From Odontesthes bonariensis (taxonomy: Eukaryota > Chordata > Actinopteri > Atheriniformes > Atherinopsidae): a stretch of DNA of 64,000 bases. The translations under genes were made by a program, and so were the position numbers. Under the pieces are notes generated by a model, which did not search any database, was not told the origin of the DNA, and saw only the letters and a program-made list of their open reading frames with translations. Location: assembly GCF_027942865.1 (NCBI RefSeq), contig NC_134507.1:32966447-33030446 (forward strand), read 5' to 3'. The first letter of the stretch is position 1. Every line of letters begins with the position of its first letter. This document shows, in pieces, positions 31,976 through 42,174 of the stretch.

Positions 31976-32469
31976 ACCGAACCGTAGGGTCCGTACCGAG
32001 GTACGTACCGAACCGTGAGTTTTTTGTACCGTTCCACCCCTACAATGTAGAATGTTTTTTTTTTCAACGTAGAATGTTCATGGTCCCGCGCAACAGACAT
32101 ATGACGAAAGCACGTTGTGCGTCGTTTGTGCGAGCACATAAACCCTCATAGAAAATGCATTGGGAGCAGGATTTTTGAAAAAAACTGACGGACCATTCAT
32201 GTCAATGGGAACTTCCTGGTGCAAATTCGACCCTGACAGAAATCGCACAAAATGGGCGTAGCAACACCAGGCGGGACCTTAATCTGATTGGACAATGACA
32301 TATACAACCAGTTTGCCTAGTAGATCAGTCCCGCCTTAGCAACTAGATTAAAAAAAAACAAAAAACTCCGTGTTTGGTAGTGCGTCGCACAAATCGCCCC
32401 TATGGAGGTGCCGCCACTGGTCCTAACCAAATAAATAAGAAATAAAATAAAAACGTCCTCCACACTGAC

Positions 32470-32721
32470 CTGTGGCCCGGCGGACCCAGAGGATGAGCCG
32501 GCTCTGTTCCTGGTGGAGGGGTTCAGCTCCTGGTACAGCTCTTGGTTCTGCTCCTGGTTCTGCTCCTGCTTCAGCTCCTGGTTCTGGATCAGCTCCTGGT
32601 TCTGCTCCTGCTTCAGCTCCTGGTTCTGCTCCTGGTTCTGCTCCTGCTTCAGCTCCTGCTTCAGCTCCTGGTTCTGCTCCTGGTTCTGCTCCTGGTTCTG
32701 CTCCTGGTTCTGCTGCTCCAT
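32470..32721 (-). CDS. Same zinc-finger gene, 5' coding exon (Q/N/E repeat)
   Basis: The ATG at 32721 sits in AGAATGG and opens a frame of 84 codons: MEQQNQEQNQEQ..., QELKQEQNQE repeats, then STRNRAGSSSGSAGPQ, stopping at a CAG|GTCAGT donor. The end is phase 0, as is the finger exon, giving ...SAGPQ-KHGAQEG... and a protein of about 511 residues. The repeat is a 12-bp minisatellite (CTGGTTCTGCTC on plus) with 6-bp variants. A GTTGCAG at about 32747 may be an acceptor, so an untranslated first exon may exist further right. The low-complexity Gln-rich N-terminus replaces the effector domain usual in fish zinc-finger genes. Confidence 0.65.
32515..32720. repeat. 12-bp minisatellite (CTGGTTCTGCTC)
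   Basis: About 17 units mixing 12-bp CTGGTTCTGCTC with CTGCTTCAGCTC and shorter variants. It lies inside the coding exon described above and is open in several frames, so length variation would keep the frame when whole units change. Confidence 0.9.
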
Positions 32722-34616
32722 TCTGGTTCTCCGACTGATGGACTCTGCAACAGTCAGCACATACGATAAAATCCAGCTGTGGCGTGCAGCGTGTTAAACC
32801 ACACCCACTTTTCTTCTTCTCTTGATAACCTTTCTGCACAGTTTTTAACCATCCAGTCACATTCCATTAAACTCATTATTTTGGTTTTTATTTAAATCCC
32901 TGTTAACTTTAAGATGCTTCTTTAAAGACCCACTAAGGTCACAGTTCAAAATATTTGTAGCTTTTTGATCAAATTCAGAAAAAAATGTAATAATATATTC
33001 TGTAAACTGACACCCACTGTGTGCAATATCCCATAAATCTCATCTGAGTCAGTGGAACACCATCAACTTAAAACATTTTACTACATTAAGACAATGATCC
33101 TGTTTGAGGAAAGGGTCCCAATATCATCCCAAAGACTGAGGTTCAGATTCTCTCCGTTTCTAAACCTGTTCTCATTTCCAGAACCTTTTTATCATGTGCT
33201 CAGTCCTTGTTGATTCGTGGATAAAAGAAAATATTGAATATGTAAAGGAAACTGAATAATGAAGCTTTCATGAGACACTTCTGAAGAGGACAGTCAGACT
33301 GTCTTTTAATGGGCTTCTGAGTGTAAATCTGAGAAATCAGACACTGATACTGAGAACTGGATTTCTACTGCTCCTGTGATACTTTCCTGGATCACCCACA
33401 AGTCTTTATAATAATGCTATGACTCCTCTTCACACAACTTAAACTCTTAATGTAATTAAAGGATTTATATTGACCATAATTAAGTCATTTTAAGATCTAA
33501 TCATGAAATATGGCATATTGTGTACGTTAAACACATCAAACACATCGCTGCACACTTCTATCCAAAAGCCAAATGATACTCAGATAAGTCTGGAAAGAAA
33601 CATTCTACATTTTACATTGATCATCAAACTTTTTAAATCACAAAAGATTTCAGCAAAACTACAGAAAGAAGTTAAGAAAACTGCAGCTTTAGTGGAAAAT
33701 GTGACAGGATGGTCAAAAACTGCACCAAAAGGTTAGAAGAGAGGAAGAAAAGAGTCCAGAAGTATGTTTCACACACAGCTAAAAGGATAAAGCTCCATCT
33801 TATTTGGCGGTTAACTGTTAACGATCGTTAGCATTAGCATTAGCGGGACGTGCTAACTGCGAATAGCAGCTAGGTTATTTGAACTTTTTACTCTCTGCTG
33901 CATGTTCTGACTGCCCGTGTCCAGGAGCAGGAATCAAACCAATGACACAGAGCAATTTGAAGACATTTCTGCTAACGTCTAACCACTAAATTCATCCTTT
34001 TTCTGGACTCACCTGCTTGTAGCTTTCTGTTGCTATTTTAATAGGTACAGAATGGCTAGATGTCTCGTCCGCGTTGCTGGGCAACGGAGTGGAACGTCTG
34101 CAGATGGCCGCCATCTTACCACTGACAACATTGTGTTGATGGTGAAACATTCAAACGTTCAAGACATAACTTGCTTAATTCTCAAATGTTTAGGTTATTA
34201 TGAACATCAAAGTAGTAAGCTAATTATCACACTGCAGACAAAGTCCATATATTTTTTTTTAATAAAAAGTAAATATTTCATGTTTATTTGCCCCATGACT
34301 CAACTTTATTTATCCCTTGGGATGACTCCCTCAGGGAAATTCAAGTCCCCAGAAGCTCCAAACACACACATATGATCTCTGTAAATCTAAATTACAGTAT
34401 AATATAGAATAATTAATATAATATATAATTAAAAATATAATTAATATAGACTAATCTAAAACAAAGTGTAAAAAAGAATATAGGCTATACATGATATACA
34501 AAGTAAAGAGAGTTAAATAAAATAAGTTATAGCACTATGTTTGAGTTATTGCCCAAATTGCACTACACTTGTGTTAATTACACATTGTATGCACATAGTC
34601 TGACCATAAATTGATA
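32722..34616. other. 5' flank of the zinc-finger gene
   Basis: Mostly AT-rich. A 65-bp stretch at 32805-32872 is an inverse near-copy of 33690-33757 (GTGACAGGATGGTCAAAAACTG type). An X-box is at 34073. A short interspersed tail, ACTTTATTTATCCCTTGGGA with GGGAAATTCAAG, is at 34302-34345. No gene seen. Confidence 0.45.
34073..34085. promoter_or_regulatory. Perfect RFX X-box palindrome
   Basis: GTTGCTGGGCAAC fits the RFX consensus with both half-sites intact. ATGGCCGCCATC (YY1-like) follows within 35 bp. An X-box beside a YY1-type site is common at vertebrate promoters, but no transcript start is shown here. Confidence 0.4.
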
Positions 34617-37191
34617 ACCCAGATAGCAAGCTGACATTGAAATGATATTGTTTTTCCATCTGAATCATCAGAATGGTTGACATTAAAATCTTGATGCAAA
34701 ATAAATATTGAATCACTACTGGCAAACTGATGAAAACCCGACACAACATAATGTTGACCTCAGTGATATTGAAACAACATTTATACATAGTTATCCTTAG
34801 TATGATTGATGCATCATTGATATTTGGTTTACTGGGTGATAATGGTAATGTTGAAAAGTCATTGATTTTGAGTTGATCGGGAAATCAGGAAATGTCGAAA
34901 AGCCATCGACTTATAGTTGACCGGGAAAGATGATCGAAAAGTCATGGATTTATAGTTGACCGGGAGACCATCATGTGGTAGACCGGCGGTACTGCACCCC
35001 ATCCCATTTATTTCGGAATCAATTTCAGGTAAGAAAGCACTTTGATTTAATCTTTTGAATGCTGAACTGCACTACACAGTTAAATGTATAGTTTACATGG
35101 TGCATAGGCTAGATACTGTCATAGCATTCTGTTATAAATCAAGCAGAATTCCTCCGATCAACAACACTGCAAGTTGTCAAAAGCAAGTTAACTGCAGGCT
35201 TCATAAACACCCTGACGAAATAGTCAGTTAGCTAGCAATGCTTTATTCACCGGTTTATTTCCCAGCAAGGGGTGTTACAGTATATCTGCATATCCTTGCC
35301 CTACCTTTAGCTAGGATCAGCGATCAAAGAGGCAAGGTGTCTAAAAAAACGATTGAATAGGCTACACAACTATCAGAAGATTGACGTGAATTCAACGTTG
35401 TCTGGATGAATAAGTTAGCGTGCGCTAGCATCACGTCAGCTTGCGTGATGCCTGGATAGTGGCTGTCACTATCTTCTTGTCGTTTTTTTTATTAATTAGT
35501 GGTTTTAAATTGCTGTTTACTGACACTGTGATTTACTTTTTCTCTTTTTTCAGATCATTAATCCACATCGTCAAGTAAGCAAGTCCTCAGTTTAATAAGC
35601 TTCATCTTAAAATATGGATAGGATATTCTATGTCTATGTTTGAGGGAAAGATAGCTACCACACACACATAATGTTTCTGTCTACATGGCCTATATGCTTA
35701 TATCCTTCACAGGCAGAAGTCTGCTATGCTAAACTGAAATGTATTTTTTGCTTTTTTTATTTTTTTATTTTAGATGCCCTGACTCAACGACTGAGTACAG
35801 TGAACCCTCGTTTTTCGCGGGGGTTACGTTCCAAAAGGAACCCGTGATAGGCGAAATCCGTGAAGTAGAAACCTTTTTTTTTTTTACAATTTTTATACAA
35901 TGAAATACTGCATAATGCATTGAAACCAAATAACAAAACCTTTTTACAGGCCCAAGCATTTGTTTAACAAATAAAAGTACTGTATAATCGTAGCCATATA
36001 ACTATACTGTAGCCTACTGTAAAATAATAATTTTCATCATCAATACGAACTGAAGGCTTCAAATTGCGGAGATCAGCGCCGCCTCACCGCAACCCGAGTC
36101 ATTGGATTAGAACGGGAGAAAATGAAAAATGATTTTGAAAAAAAATACAAAATACAGTGGGACAAATAGTGTCTCACGTGTATTTCACTGCTCTTCTGAC
36201 TGAGCCGCTGCATCCTGACCCCGCTCTGTAGCGTTTTTTTGTTCTAAAGCCCGTGGTGCAGGTGTGTTTTTTCGAGAGAAGGACATCGTTATCAGTAGTT
36301 GTTGTCGCTCTTTTTTCTTCAGGGCAAAAAGATTTATATATACCGACATGCCACCATCGATTATGTTTGACAACTGTAATGAACGTGTACGTGTACATAT
36401 TAAACCGCAACGTTATTGACACACAGGTAGAGAAGAAGCGAGAGACTGTTTAGCCAATCAGAATGCAGAACACAATGCACGATGCAAATCCGTGAAGCAG
36501 CGAGACCGTGAAAGATGAACCGCGTTATAGCGAGGGTTCACTGTACTGCAAATACATGAATTCGCACAAGCTGTGCAGAAGTGGCTGCGCTACGCTCCAG
36601 ACCGGGCGGGGGGGTCTGGACGACGGCCAGTGCAGGAGAAAGCCTCGCGCATTAAAAGAAAAATGCAATAAAAACAATTGTTTGAGTGTTTAAAAAAATG
36701 GATGGGGTGTTATTTGTGCTAGGCGATATAGCCTACAGGCTTAGTCTGCTGGAGTTTCTATATTTTGCTCATAGCCCATCCAGGCTGTAGATAGCAGGAT
36801 TAATAATAATAAATTTGTTTTATATAGCGCCTTTCATGGTACTCAAGGTCGCTTTACAAGATATTAATGTTAATAGTCTAATAATAATGTTTTTAATATA
36901 TTAAGTTAGACCTTTTTAGATTAAACCTGTGGTATAGGCATAGGTTACTAAAATACCATTGAAGTTTTGTTGATGTGCTGGGATTTCAACATTGTTTCAA
37001 TATCCATTGTAATCGAAATATCATTGAAATCTTGTTGATCTCTAGGTATGATTTCAATGTTGTTTCAATGATAATGGAGGGTGCAAAATGTTGTTGAATC
37101 AACATCAGAGTTCGACGTTGATTCAATGGCTTTATCGTTGACAGCGGGATGTTGATTTAACATCGTTTCAATGACTATTTGCTATCTGGGT
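34617..37191. mobile_element. DNA transposon with ACCCAGATAGCAA ends, superfamily open
   Basis: The left end ACCCAGATAGCAAGCTGACATTGAAA and right end, in inverse, ACCCAGATAGCAAATAGTCATTGAAA match. Subterminal sequence is full of TTGATTCAACAT-TTTCAATG repeats on both sides. No target duplication is clear and no transposase remains. A Tigger MITE sits inside it, and so does a short teleost tail repeat (TTTTATATAGCGCCTTTCAT, 36801-36860). Confidence 0.65.
35798..36543. mobile_element. Tigger/pogo-like MITE with TA target duplication
   Basis: TA-CAGTGAACCCTCGTTTTTCG on the left and CGAGGGTTCACTG-TA on the right. 746 bp, no transposase. A second, incomplete copy in the opposite sense is at 59510-59931. 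Confidence 0.85.
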
Positions 37192-37750
37192 AGTCTTCTG
37201 AGGAGGAAGTCTACAACTCACTAAATAATGAGCACTTGCAGAGATGTTTCCAGGTTCAACAAAAGGTTTGAATTCATTTGCATAAACAGAAATATTCTCC
37301 GTGGTTGACTTCAAACAATGACGGAATAAAGACTTAATTTAGTAGTTGACAAAACTGTGTCACTCCTTCAACACAAAAGGCAGACAAAGAAAAATCAGCT
37401 GTCCTCTCTATCCTATCATGGAGGATGGCCTGACTGGGGGGAGGGGGGGGGAGCGAGAGCATCCTGGAGGGGACACTAGTTGTAAAAGATTTTATTAATA
37501 CATAAAGATGCTTATATTATAAAACTGAAACATCCTTGAATAGCAGATCACTGTAAAAACATACATATAATATTGTGATTATGTCAGTGGGTCAACAATT
37601 TTGTAAAGGCAACTTTACATTTCTTTTAAAATTTTCAAAAAATCTAATGTAAACATAAAGAGCAACCTGAAAACAAGACATAGCATGTTACCTGGATGGA
37701 AAACCATGTGTCTCTACAGCCTGAAGGAAGAAATCTTGGGTTGTTGATGC
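37192..37750. other. No gene recognised
   Basis: AT-rich; G-run GGGGGGAGGGGGGGGGAGCG near 37436. Confidence 0.4.
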
Positions 37751-37758
37751 CTTATTGT

Positions 37759-38506
37759 CAGAGATGTATAGTAACGAAGTAGAACTACTTCACTACTCTA
37801 CTTAAGTACTAAAATGCTGTATCTGTACTCTACTGGAGTATTATTTTTTTCTCCTACTTCCACTTTTACTTCAGTACATATTTTCAATGAGTTTAGTACT
37901 TTTACTCCGATACATTTTTTATGTGCTGCATCGTTACTCGTTATTATAAACACACACACACACACACACATAAAAACGTACACTCATTCATGCACAAACA
38001 CACCCACACGCATACAAACACGCAAACATACATATAAAAACACACACAGAGAGACACACAAGCATGCACACAGTTTAAGAAGGGGAAAAGTTGTAGAGAA
38101 AAAAAAGCACAAGCAGGAAAGAGAGGGGAGGGATGCTTTAAATGGAGAGGGGACATGCTTGATCTGTTTGTTCACAAAGAGTTAAGCCCAGTGTTTCAAG
38201 GTGCTCTTGTACATTCCGCTGTACTGCTGTTACAGCCAAACATTTTGAATAATATAAACAATTTGATTTTCAAACTTTCGACTGATTTCTTTAATAACTA
38301 CACAATACTTTTACTTTCAGTACTTGAGTAGTAATTTTAAAAATAAACTACTTGCAATACTTAAATACAAAACATGTTTAAGACTTTAGTACTTCCACTT
38401 AAGTACGGTTTTTAAAGAGCACTTCTACTTCTACTCAAGTCACTTTTTTGATAGAGTACATGTACTTCTACTCAAGTCTGAATCACTAGTACTTTATACA
38501 TGTATG
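37759..38506. mobile_element. hAT-like MITE rich in ACTTAAGTA, 8-bp TSD
   Basis: The ends CAGAGATGTATAGTAACG and, in inverse, CATACATGTATAAAGTAC share CA-A-ATGTATA-AGTA. The 8-bp duplication CTTATTGT (37751-37758 and 38507-38514) is perfect. The body is dominated by TACTTNTACT motifs and a (CA)n microsatellite with CACACACA variants at 37948-38060. No coding. Confidence 0.8.
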
Positions 38507-38851
38507 CTTATTGTTATTGGCAGCATGTAGGTACATGATCTTTGTGAGGATTTGGAAAACATAAACACCACAGAAATACATTATTAAACATTAAATACAA
38601 TAATTTATAAAAACAATAAATGAATGAAATGTTGGGAAGCTGGGAATGACCTCACAGCCGAGTTATCAGCGTTCCAGTTACCGCGTCCACCAAAGCTATT
38701 CTTGCGCTCGCCTTGTCCGAATATAAACAAATTGTTATCTACCAGGCTAATGTTAGCACGGCCTGCTTTGGAGTTTGCGTGTACCCGACTCCCGAGTACA
38801 ACTTGAACGCACCATGAGCAGAGGGAGTGAAACGGGGAGGGACGTGGGGAC
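38507..38851. other. Host sequence between two hAT insertions
   Basis: Short GC-richer stretch (38630-38850) with no gene recognised. The run GTGGGGAC resumes after the next element. Confidence 0.4.
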
Positions 38852-39612
38852 CAGTGACGCGCGGGTTGACGAAAAAACATCCCGCAACCAACCGCTTTTT
38901 CCACTAACCCGCCCGTTAACTCAGAACGCAAGAAATATTTATGAAAACATGTTGACCCGACCCGCTTTTAAAAAAAGTAGCCAATGGTCTTAATGAACAT
39001 CCTAGTGTCATTGGCAACGCACAATGGACCTCATATAGCCTACCTGCATTCATTTTTAAGGTGTTAAAATTGTAAGATGGCATTGCTTGTAAGTTTGTGT
39101 TGACAAACTTTCCCTGCTTCAGCATTCAAGTTAAATTAGCGCTCAGCATCTAAAAAAATGCAATAGAGGTAGCCTTCCCACAACAATTGGCTATAGGCAA
39201 CTTCACAGGAGGTGCACATGACAAAGCCTGGACTTTGCTCATCATCTTTGATGATCTCGGCGAATGAGTCCCAAACCTTACTTTTTCTGCGTGTGTGTTT
39301 GCGGAGCTTCCACTCTCCCAACTTGACCTTCTGTCTTGCCGTCTCCATACCTACTGTACTTCTGACCACGTACGTCATCTCTGCGGAAGTTATTCAGCCG
39401 ATAAAGTGTATTTATTTAATAGAACATTGTGTCTACTGTTTGAATTACAAACGTTTACCACGTTATTTTTTAATGTTTATCTCAAACGACAAAACGACCC
39501 GACTGATTGCAACCCGAATATCATTAAAAATATTTTTTTATGACCCACAACTGCGGGTGACCGCGGATGCCTGCAGGTGCCCGCTGGCTTTGGGTCAGCC
39601 CGCGCATCACTG
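38852..39612. mobile_element. hAT element with BED-finger remnant, 8-bp TSD
   Basis: The ends CAGTGACGCGCGGGTTGAC and, in inverse, CAGTGATGCGCGGGCTGAC. Perfect 8-bp duplication GTGGGGAC (38844-38851 and 39613-39620). Minus-strand codons around 39200-39290 read KSKVWDSFAEIIKDDEQ and GFVMCTSCEVAYS, a BED-finger start typical of hAT transposases. No catalytic part is left. Confidence 0.88.
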
Positions 39613-39870
39613 GTGGGGACGGATGACAGGCAGGAAGCTCGGCAAATCATTTAATCGGTCCGAATAAAATGATTGGTCAGACTTCTATCAGAAATATATG
39701 AGAATTGAACATATGGTGGATTGCTTTTACATTTTAGTGTGCCATAAGCTTATTAGGAGCATTTTAAGATTACAAAAGAAAGTGTAAAAATGCCAGAAAG
39801 GTAAGTATCGCTTTAAGGAAATTACATTGAATATTATATCACACACTTTAATCTCCATGGGGACACTGAC

Positions 39871-39916
39871 CTTTCTTGAAAAGCCATCTATTCCACCAAA
39901 CATTACCACACCATAT
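39871..39916 (-). CDS. IS3EU-type integrase-like gene, exon 4
   Basis: A 46-bp exon after an ATTTTGAAG acceptor and before an AAG|GTCAGT donor encodes YGVVMFGGIDGFSRK. It completes the Arg codon split from exon 3 (KFI-R-YGVV). GGIDGFSRK is the second strand of the integrase core beside the catalytic Asp. The next exon, with the remaining acidic residues, is not visible downstream, where a hAT element has inserted at 38852-39612. Confidence 0.75.
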
Positions 39917-40024
39917 CTTCAAAATAAAAATGTATCAATTGTTTAATGCAGCTGCTGTACATCGTGGTCCATTACACCAGTAGAATCCAGAAATCTGGAG
40001 AATGTATGCCAAAGACCATTTTTT

Positions 40025-40140
40025 AAATCCATCCATTATCTATACCGCTGAATCCATCGATCGGGTCGCGGGGGGGCTGGAGCCTATCCCAGCAGTCAAT
40101 GGGCGAGAGGCAGGGGACACCCTGGACAGGCCGCCAGTCA
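40025..40140 (+). repeat. Degraded fish tail repeat (TCCATCCATTATCTATACCGC)
   Basis: TCCATCCATTATCTATACCG, GGTCGCGGGGGGGCTGGAGC, CTATCCCAGC and ACACCCTGGACAGG are the familiar 3' end of an abundant fish retroposon. It lies in the intron between integrase exons 3 and 4. An opposite-sense piece is at 62270-62335. Confidence 0.6.
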
Positions 40141-40200
40141 TTTTTGAAATCGATATGTAAATATATAATGTCTATGTGATGTCCTTTGCTGTCAACTTAC

Positions 40201-40393
40201 CTGATAAACTTGTGGTTGGTATCTATATGTACGAGCGACAGAGGACCTGCGACATTGTAGGTCCTTCTCACAACACATCCGAGGCTTGTCATTCTCTGTA
40301 GTATTCCTAGACTATCAACCCGAGCATCGAATCCCACACTCTTGTCCACTCTGTGGCCTAAAGCCCTCAGACGGCCTTTTACCATTCTGTTAC
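40201..40393 (-). CDS. IS3EU-type integrase-like gene, exon 3
   Basis: Between a CCTATAG acceptor and a ATCAG|GTAAGT donor it reads NRMVKGRLRALGHRVDKSVG, FDARVDSLGILQRMTSLGCV and VRRTYNVAGPLSLVHIDTNH-KFI. The HIDTNHK Asp is the first catalytic acid of the integrase (DDE) core. This is the well-marked 'RMVKG.LRALG...VRRTY.V.GPLSLVHIDTNHKLIR' family found in multiple copies in fish. Confidence 0.85.
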
Positions 40394-41226
40394 CTATAGG
40401 AAGATTAGTGAAAACAATTGTTATTTAAGATCTATTGATTGATAATTATGTGAACAAACAATTAAGCCATTTAACTTTTTCTCAGGTTAGGGTTTTCTCA
40501 GGTATACATGCTATGATGACCATTGTTATGATAATGTCCAGGACTTTCCACTAAGGCACAGACTAGCCCGCCATATTAAATAAGTAGCCAGCTGGGGCGC
40601 GGCTGTTGGGGTTAGGTTACGTCATAGCCATGATCATGTACACTGATGAAATGAATGAAAATACACTCTCACGTGTCGCAGGTGGTGCTAATTGAACGCT
40701 TGAAGAAAAGACTGGATTACCGGTAGGACAACGTTGGGCTAAACGATGCGATGCGGTTAGGCTTTCTTTTGGCATCTGTCTTTTGCATACGCACTGATTA
40801 CACTGAAATTTTGCTGTGGATAGCCTGAGTAACTGGCATGCCGGGGGCCGCGGATGAGTTTTTCTTAGTTGTGAGCAATGAAGTCGGCGGTGATCAGAGT
40901 AATTTGTGGTTATTATCAGTATAAGCAGAGCGAATCACAACTTTAATGGAGTGCGGTTCAGTTTGGCATTATTGTTAGTCTGTTAGAAAAACATTTAATT
41001 TTATTAAAATCGATCGAAACTAATAATTATAGCCTATAGGCAATAAAAATAAGTCATTAAAGTAGCCGGCTAGACTTAATTGTTTTCCTATATGGCCGCC
41101 AGCTGGCGCTTGTGGAAAACCCTGTCATTTCAAAAGTTACTATTATGGCACACATTTTTATTAATGCTATGGACAAGTGCATGATCATGATGATTCAAAG
41201 AAAATCTTTCTGTAAAAAGCACCAAC
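40394..41226. other. Intron between integrase exons 2 and 3
   Basis: Non-coding, AT-rich. A larger-than-usual intron for this family. Confidence 0.4.
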
Positions 41227-41542
41227 CCAAATTCGGGGAGTCTTGCTTGATGGCAGAGACCAAGCTGTCAAGTTCATCATCTGTCATTTTACTGTAGCCT
41301 TCCCTTTTTGAGAGGCCCCACTGTCGCATTCTGCGTTTGAGTGTGCTCACTGATACACCCAGCAGTTTGGAAATACAGGGGACAGACAGGTCGATTTCAA
41401 TCAAATGCTGGAGGTGGTCTTTGGAAATAACCAACTTTGGACACCTCCTTTCTCCAGCAGTCCTGTCCACTACAACTGCTTTTCTTCTCCCATCTAATTC
41501 AGTGCTGATGATGGTGTGCAGCTGAAGAAGACCTTCAAATAC
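41227..41542 (-). CDS. IS3EU-type integrase-like gene, exon 2 (helix-turn-helix)
   Basis: From a CTTTCTTTTAG acceptor it reads VFEGLLQLHTIISTELDGRR, then CPKLVISKDHLQHLIEIDLS and VPCISKLLGVSVSTLKRRMR, a helix-turn-helix, then DELDSLVSAIKQDSPNLG. Ending at TTTGG|GTTGGT (a weak donor) gives phase 1 and joins exon 3 as SPNLG-NRMVKG, as the family requires. Without splicing the frame stops 32 bases further on. Confidence 0.8.
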
Positions 41543-41832
41543 CTAAAAGAAAGAAGGAAGAACATTTTCATTTGTCACTGGAGTCAGTGGACCTTATTTA
41601 TCAAAGTGGTGTAACATTAAATCCAAGAATACAATAGTTTTTTTTTTTATCTTTGGCATTTAACTTATGTCTGTGGACTGATTGGAACATGTGAACAAGA
41701 TACATAAATGTCTGAATTGGCTGTAAATATTAGACCAACCTGGGGGCTTTCCATGACTATTGCAGGTTTTATCAAAACCTAGGAACCCTGCAGAATAACC
41801 AAGCCACATCGCACAAACACCATTTAACTTAC

Positions 41833-41991
41833 CTCCTGTGTGAAGTCTACGTGAGCAGAGAGTGACATAATCAGAGTCATTTCACTCATGCATATGAACT
41901 CGAGACAGTCCAGGTCCAAGGGCAGTCGCTGCAATGCCTGCTCCAACCTGGACTGCAGTCGGTCCAGAATATGCCTGCCCACCATCACGTC
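41833..41991 (-). CDS. IS3EU-type integrase-like gene, exon 1 or an early exon
   Basis: 53 codons between a CTTTGGCAG acceptor and a CAGGAG|GTAAGT donor: DVMVGRHILDRLQSRLEQAL, QRLPLDLDCLEFICM and SAHVDFTQE. It joins exon 2 in phase 0 (FTQE-VFEG). The exon has an acceptor, so a further 5' exon is expected to the right; I could not place it. No stop interrupts any of the four exons, unlike the relics around them. The gene is either a recent IS3EU-type transposon copy or a host-kept derivative. Confidence 0.7.
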
Positions 41992-42174
41992 CTGCCAAAG
42001 AGGAATTGAAGAGGTTACCATTTATACCTCCCCCCATAAGCAAGTGTATAATACATTCTGTGCAATTCATGAACTCCAAAAATATACAGATGTAGCCTAT
42101 CTATCATAAAATCTAAACATTAGCAACACCAAATAGACTCCTGTGGGAGTATCCATCACAAAAGGTACGCTGCC

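Larger units (their letters stand above)
31025..32042. mobile_element. Nested hAT element (ZBED1-like), 8-bp TSD
   Basis: The ends TAGGGCTGGCACGGTA and, in inverse, TAGGGGTGGAACGGTA match, with subterminal GGTTCGGTACG blocks mirrored. Flanks CAACGTAG (31017-31024) and CAATGTAG (32043-32050) are an 8-bp duplication with one change. Inside are a short 5' exon-like ORF and a transposase remnant. It inserted into the element at 30132-32419 and is therefore younger than it. Confidence 0.85.
30132..32419. mobile_element. hAT-family element with 8-bp TSD, host of a nested hAT
   Basis: The left end is CAGTGGCGGCTCCTGAC and the right end CCTCCATAGGGGC-type ...GGTGCCGCCACTG in inverse. The 8-bp duplication GTCCTAAC (30124-30131 and 32420-32427) is perfect. 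These are hAT terminal features. Interior sequence has no transposase that I recognise. About 1 kb of it is a second hAT (31025-32042). The perfect duplication suggests fairly recent insertion into the zinc-finger intron. Confidence 0.85.

Noticed and set aside
32423-32860. Alternative Ala/Gly/Glu/Pro or Leu-rich ORFs over the 12-bp minisatellite
   Set aside because: Frame shadows of the repeat; only the minus-strand QNQE frame has a good ATG, a donor and an in-phase partner exon.
37798-38185. Thr/His-rich and Cys/Val-rich ORFs in the (CA)n region
   Set aside because: Microsatellite translation inside a hAT MITE.
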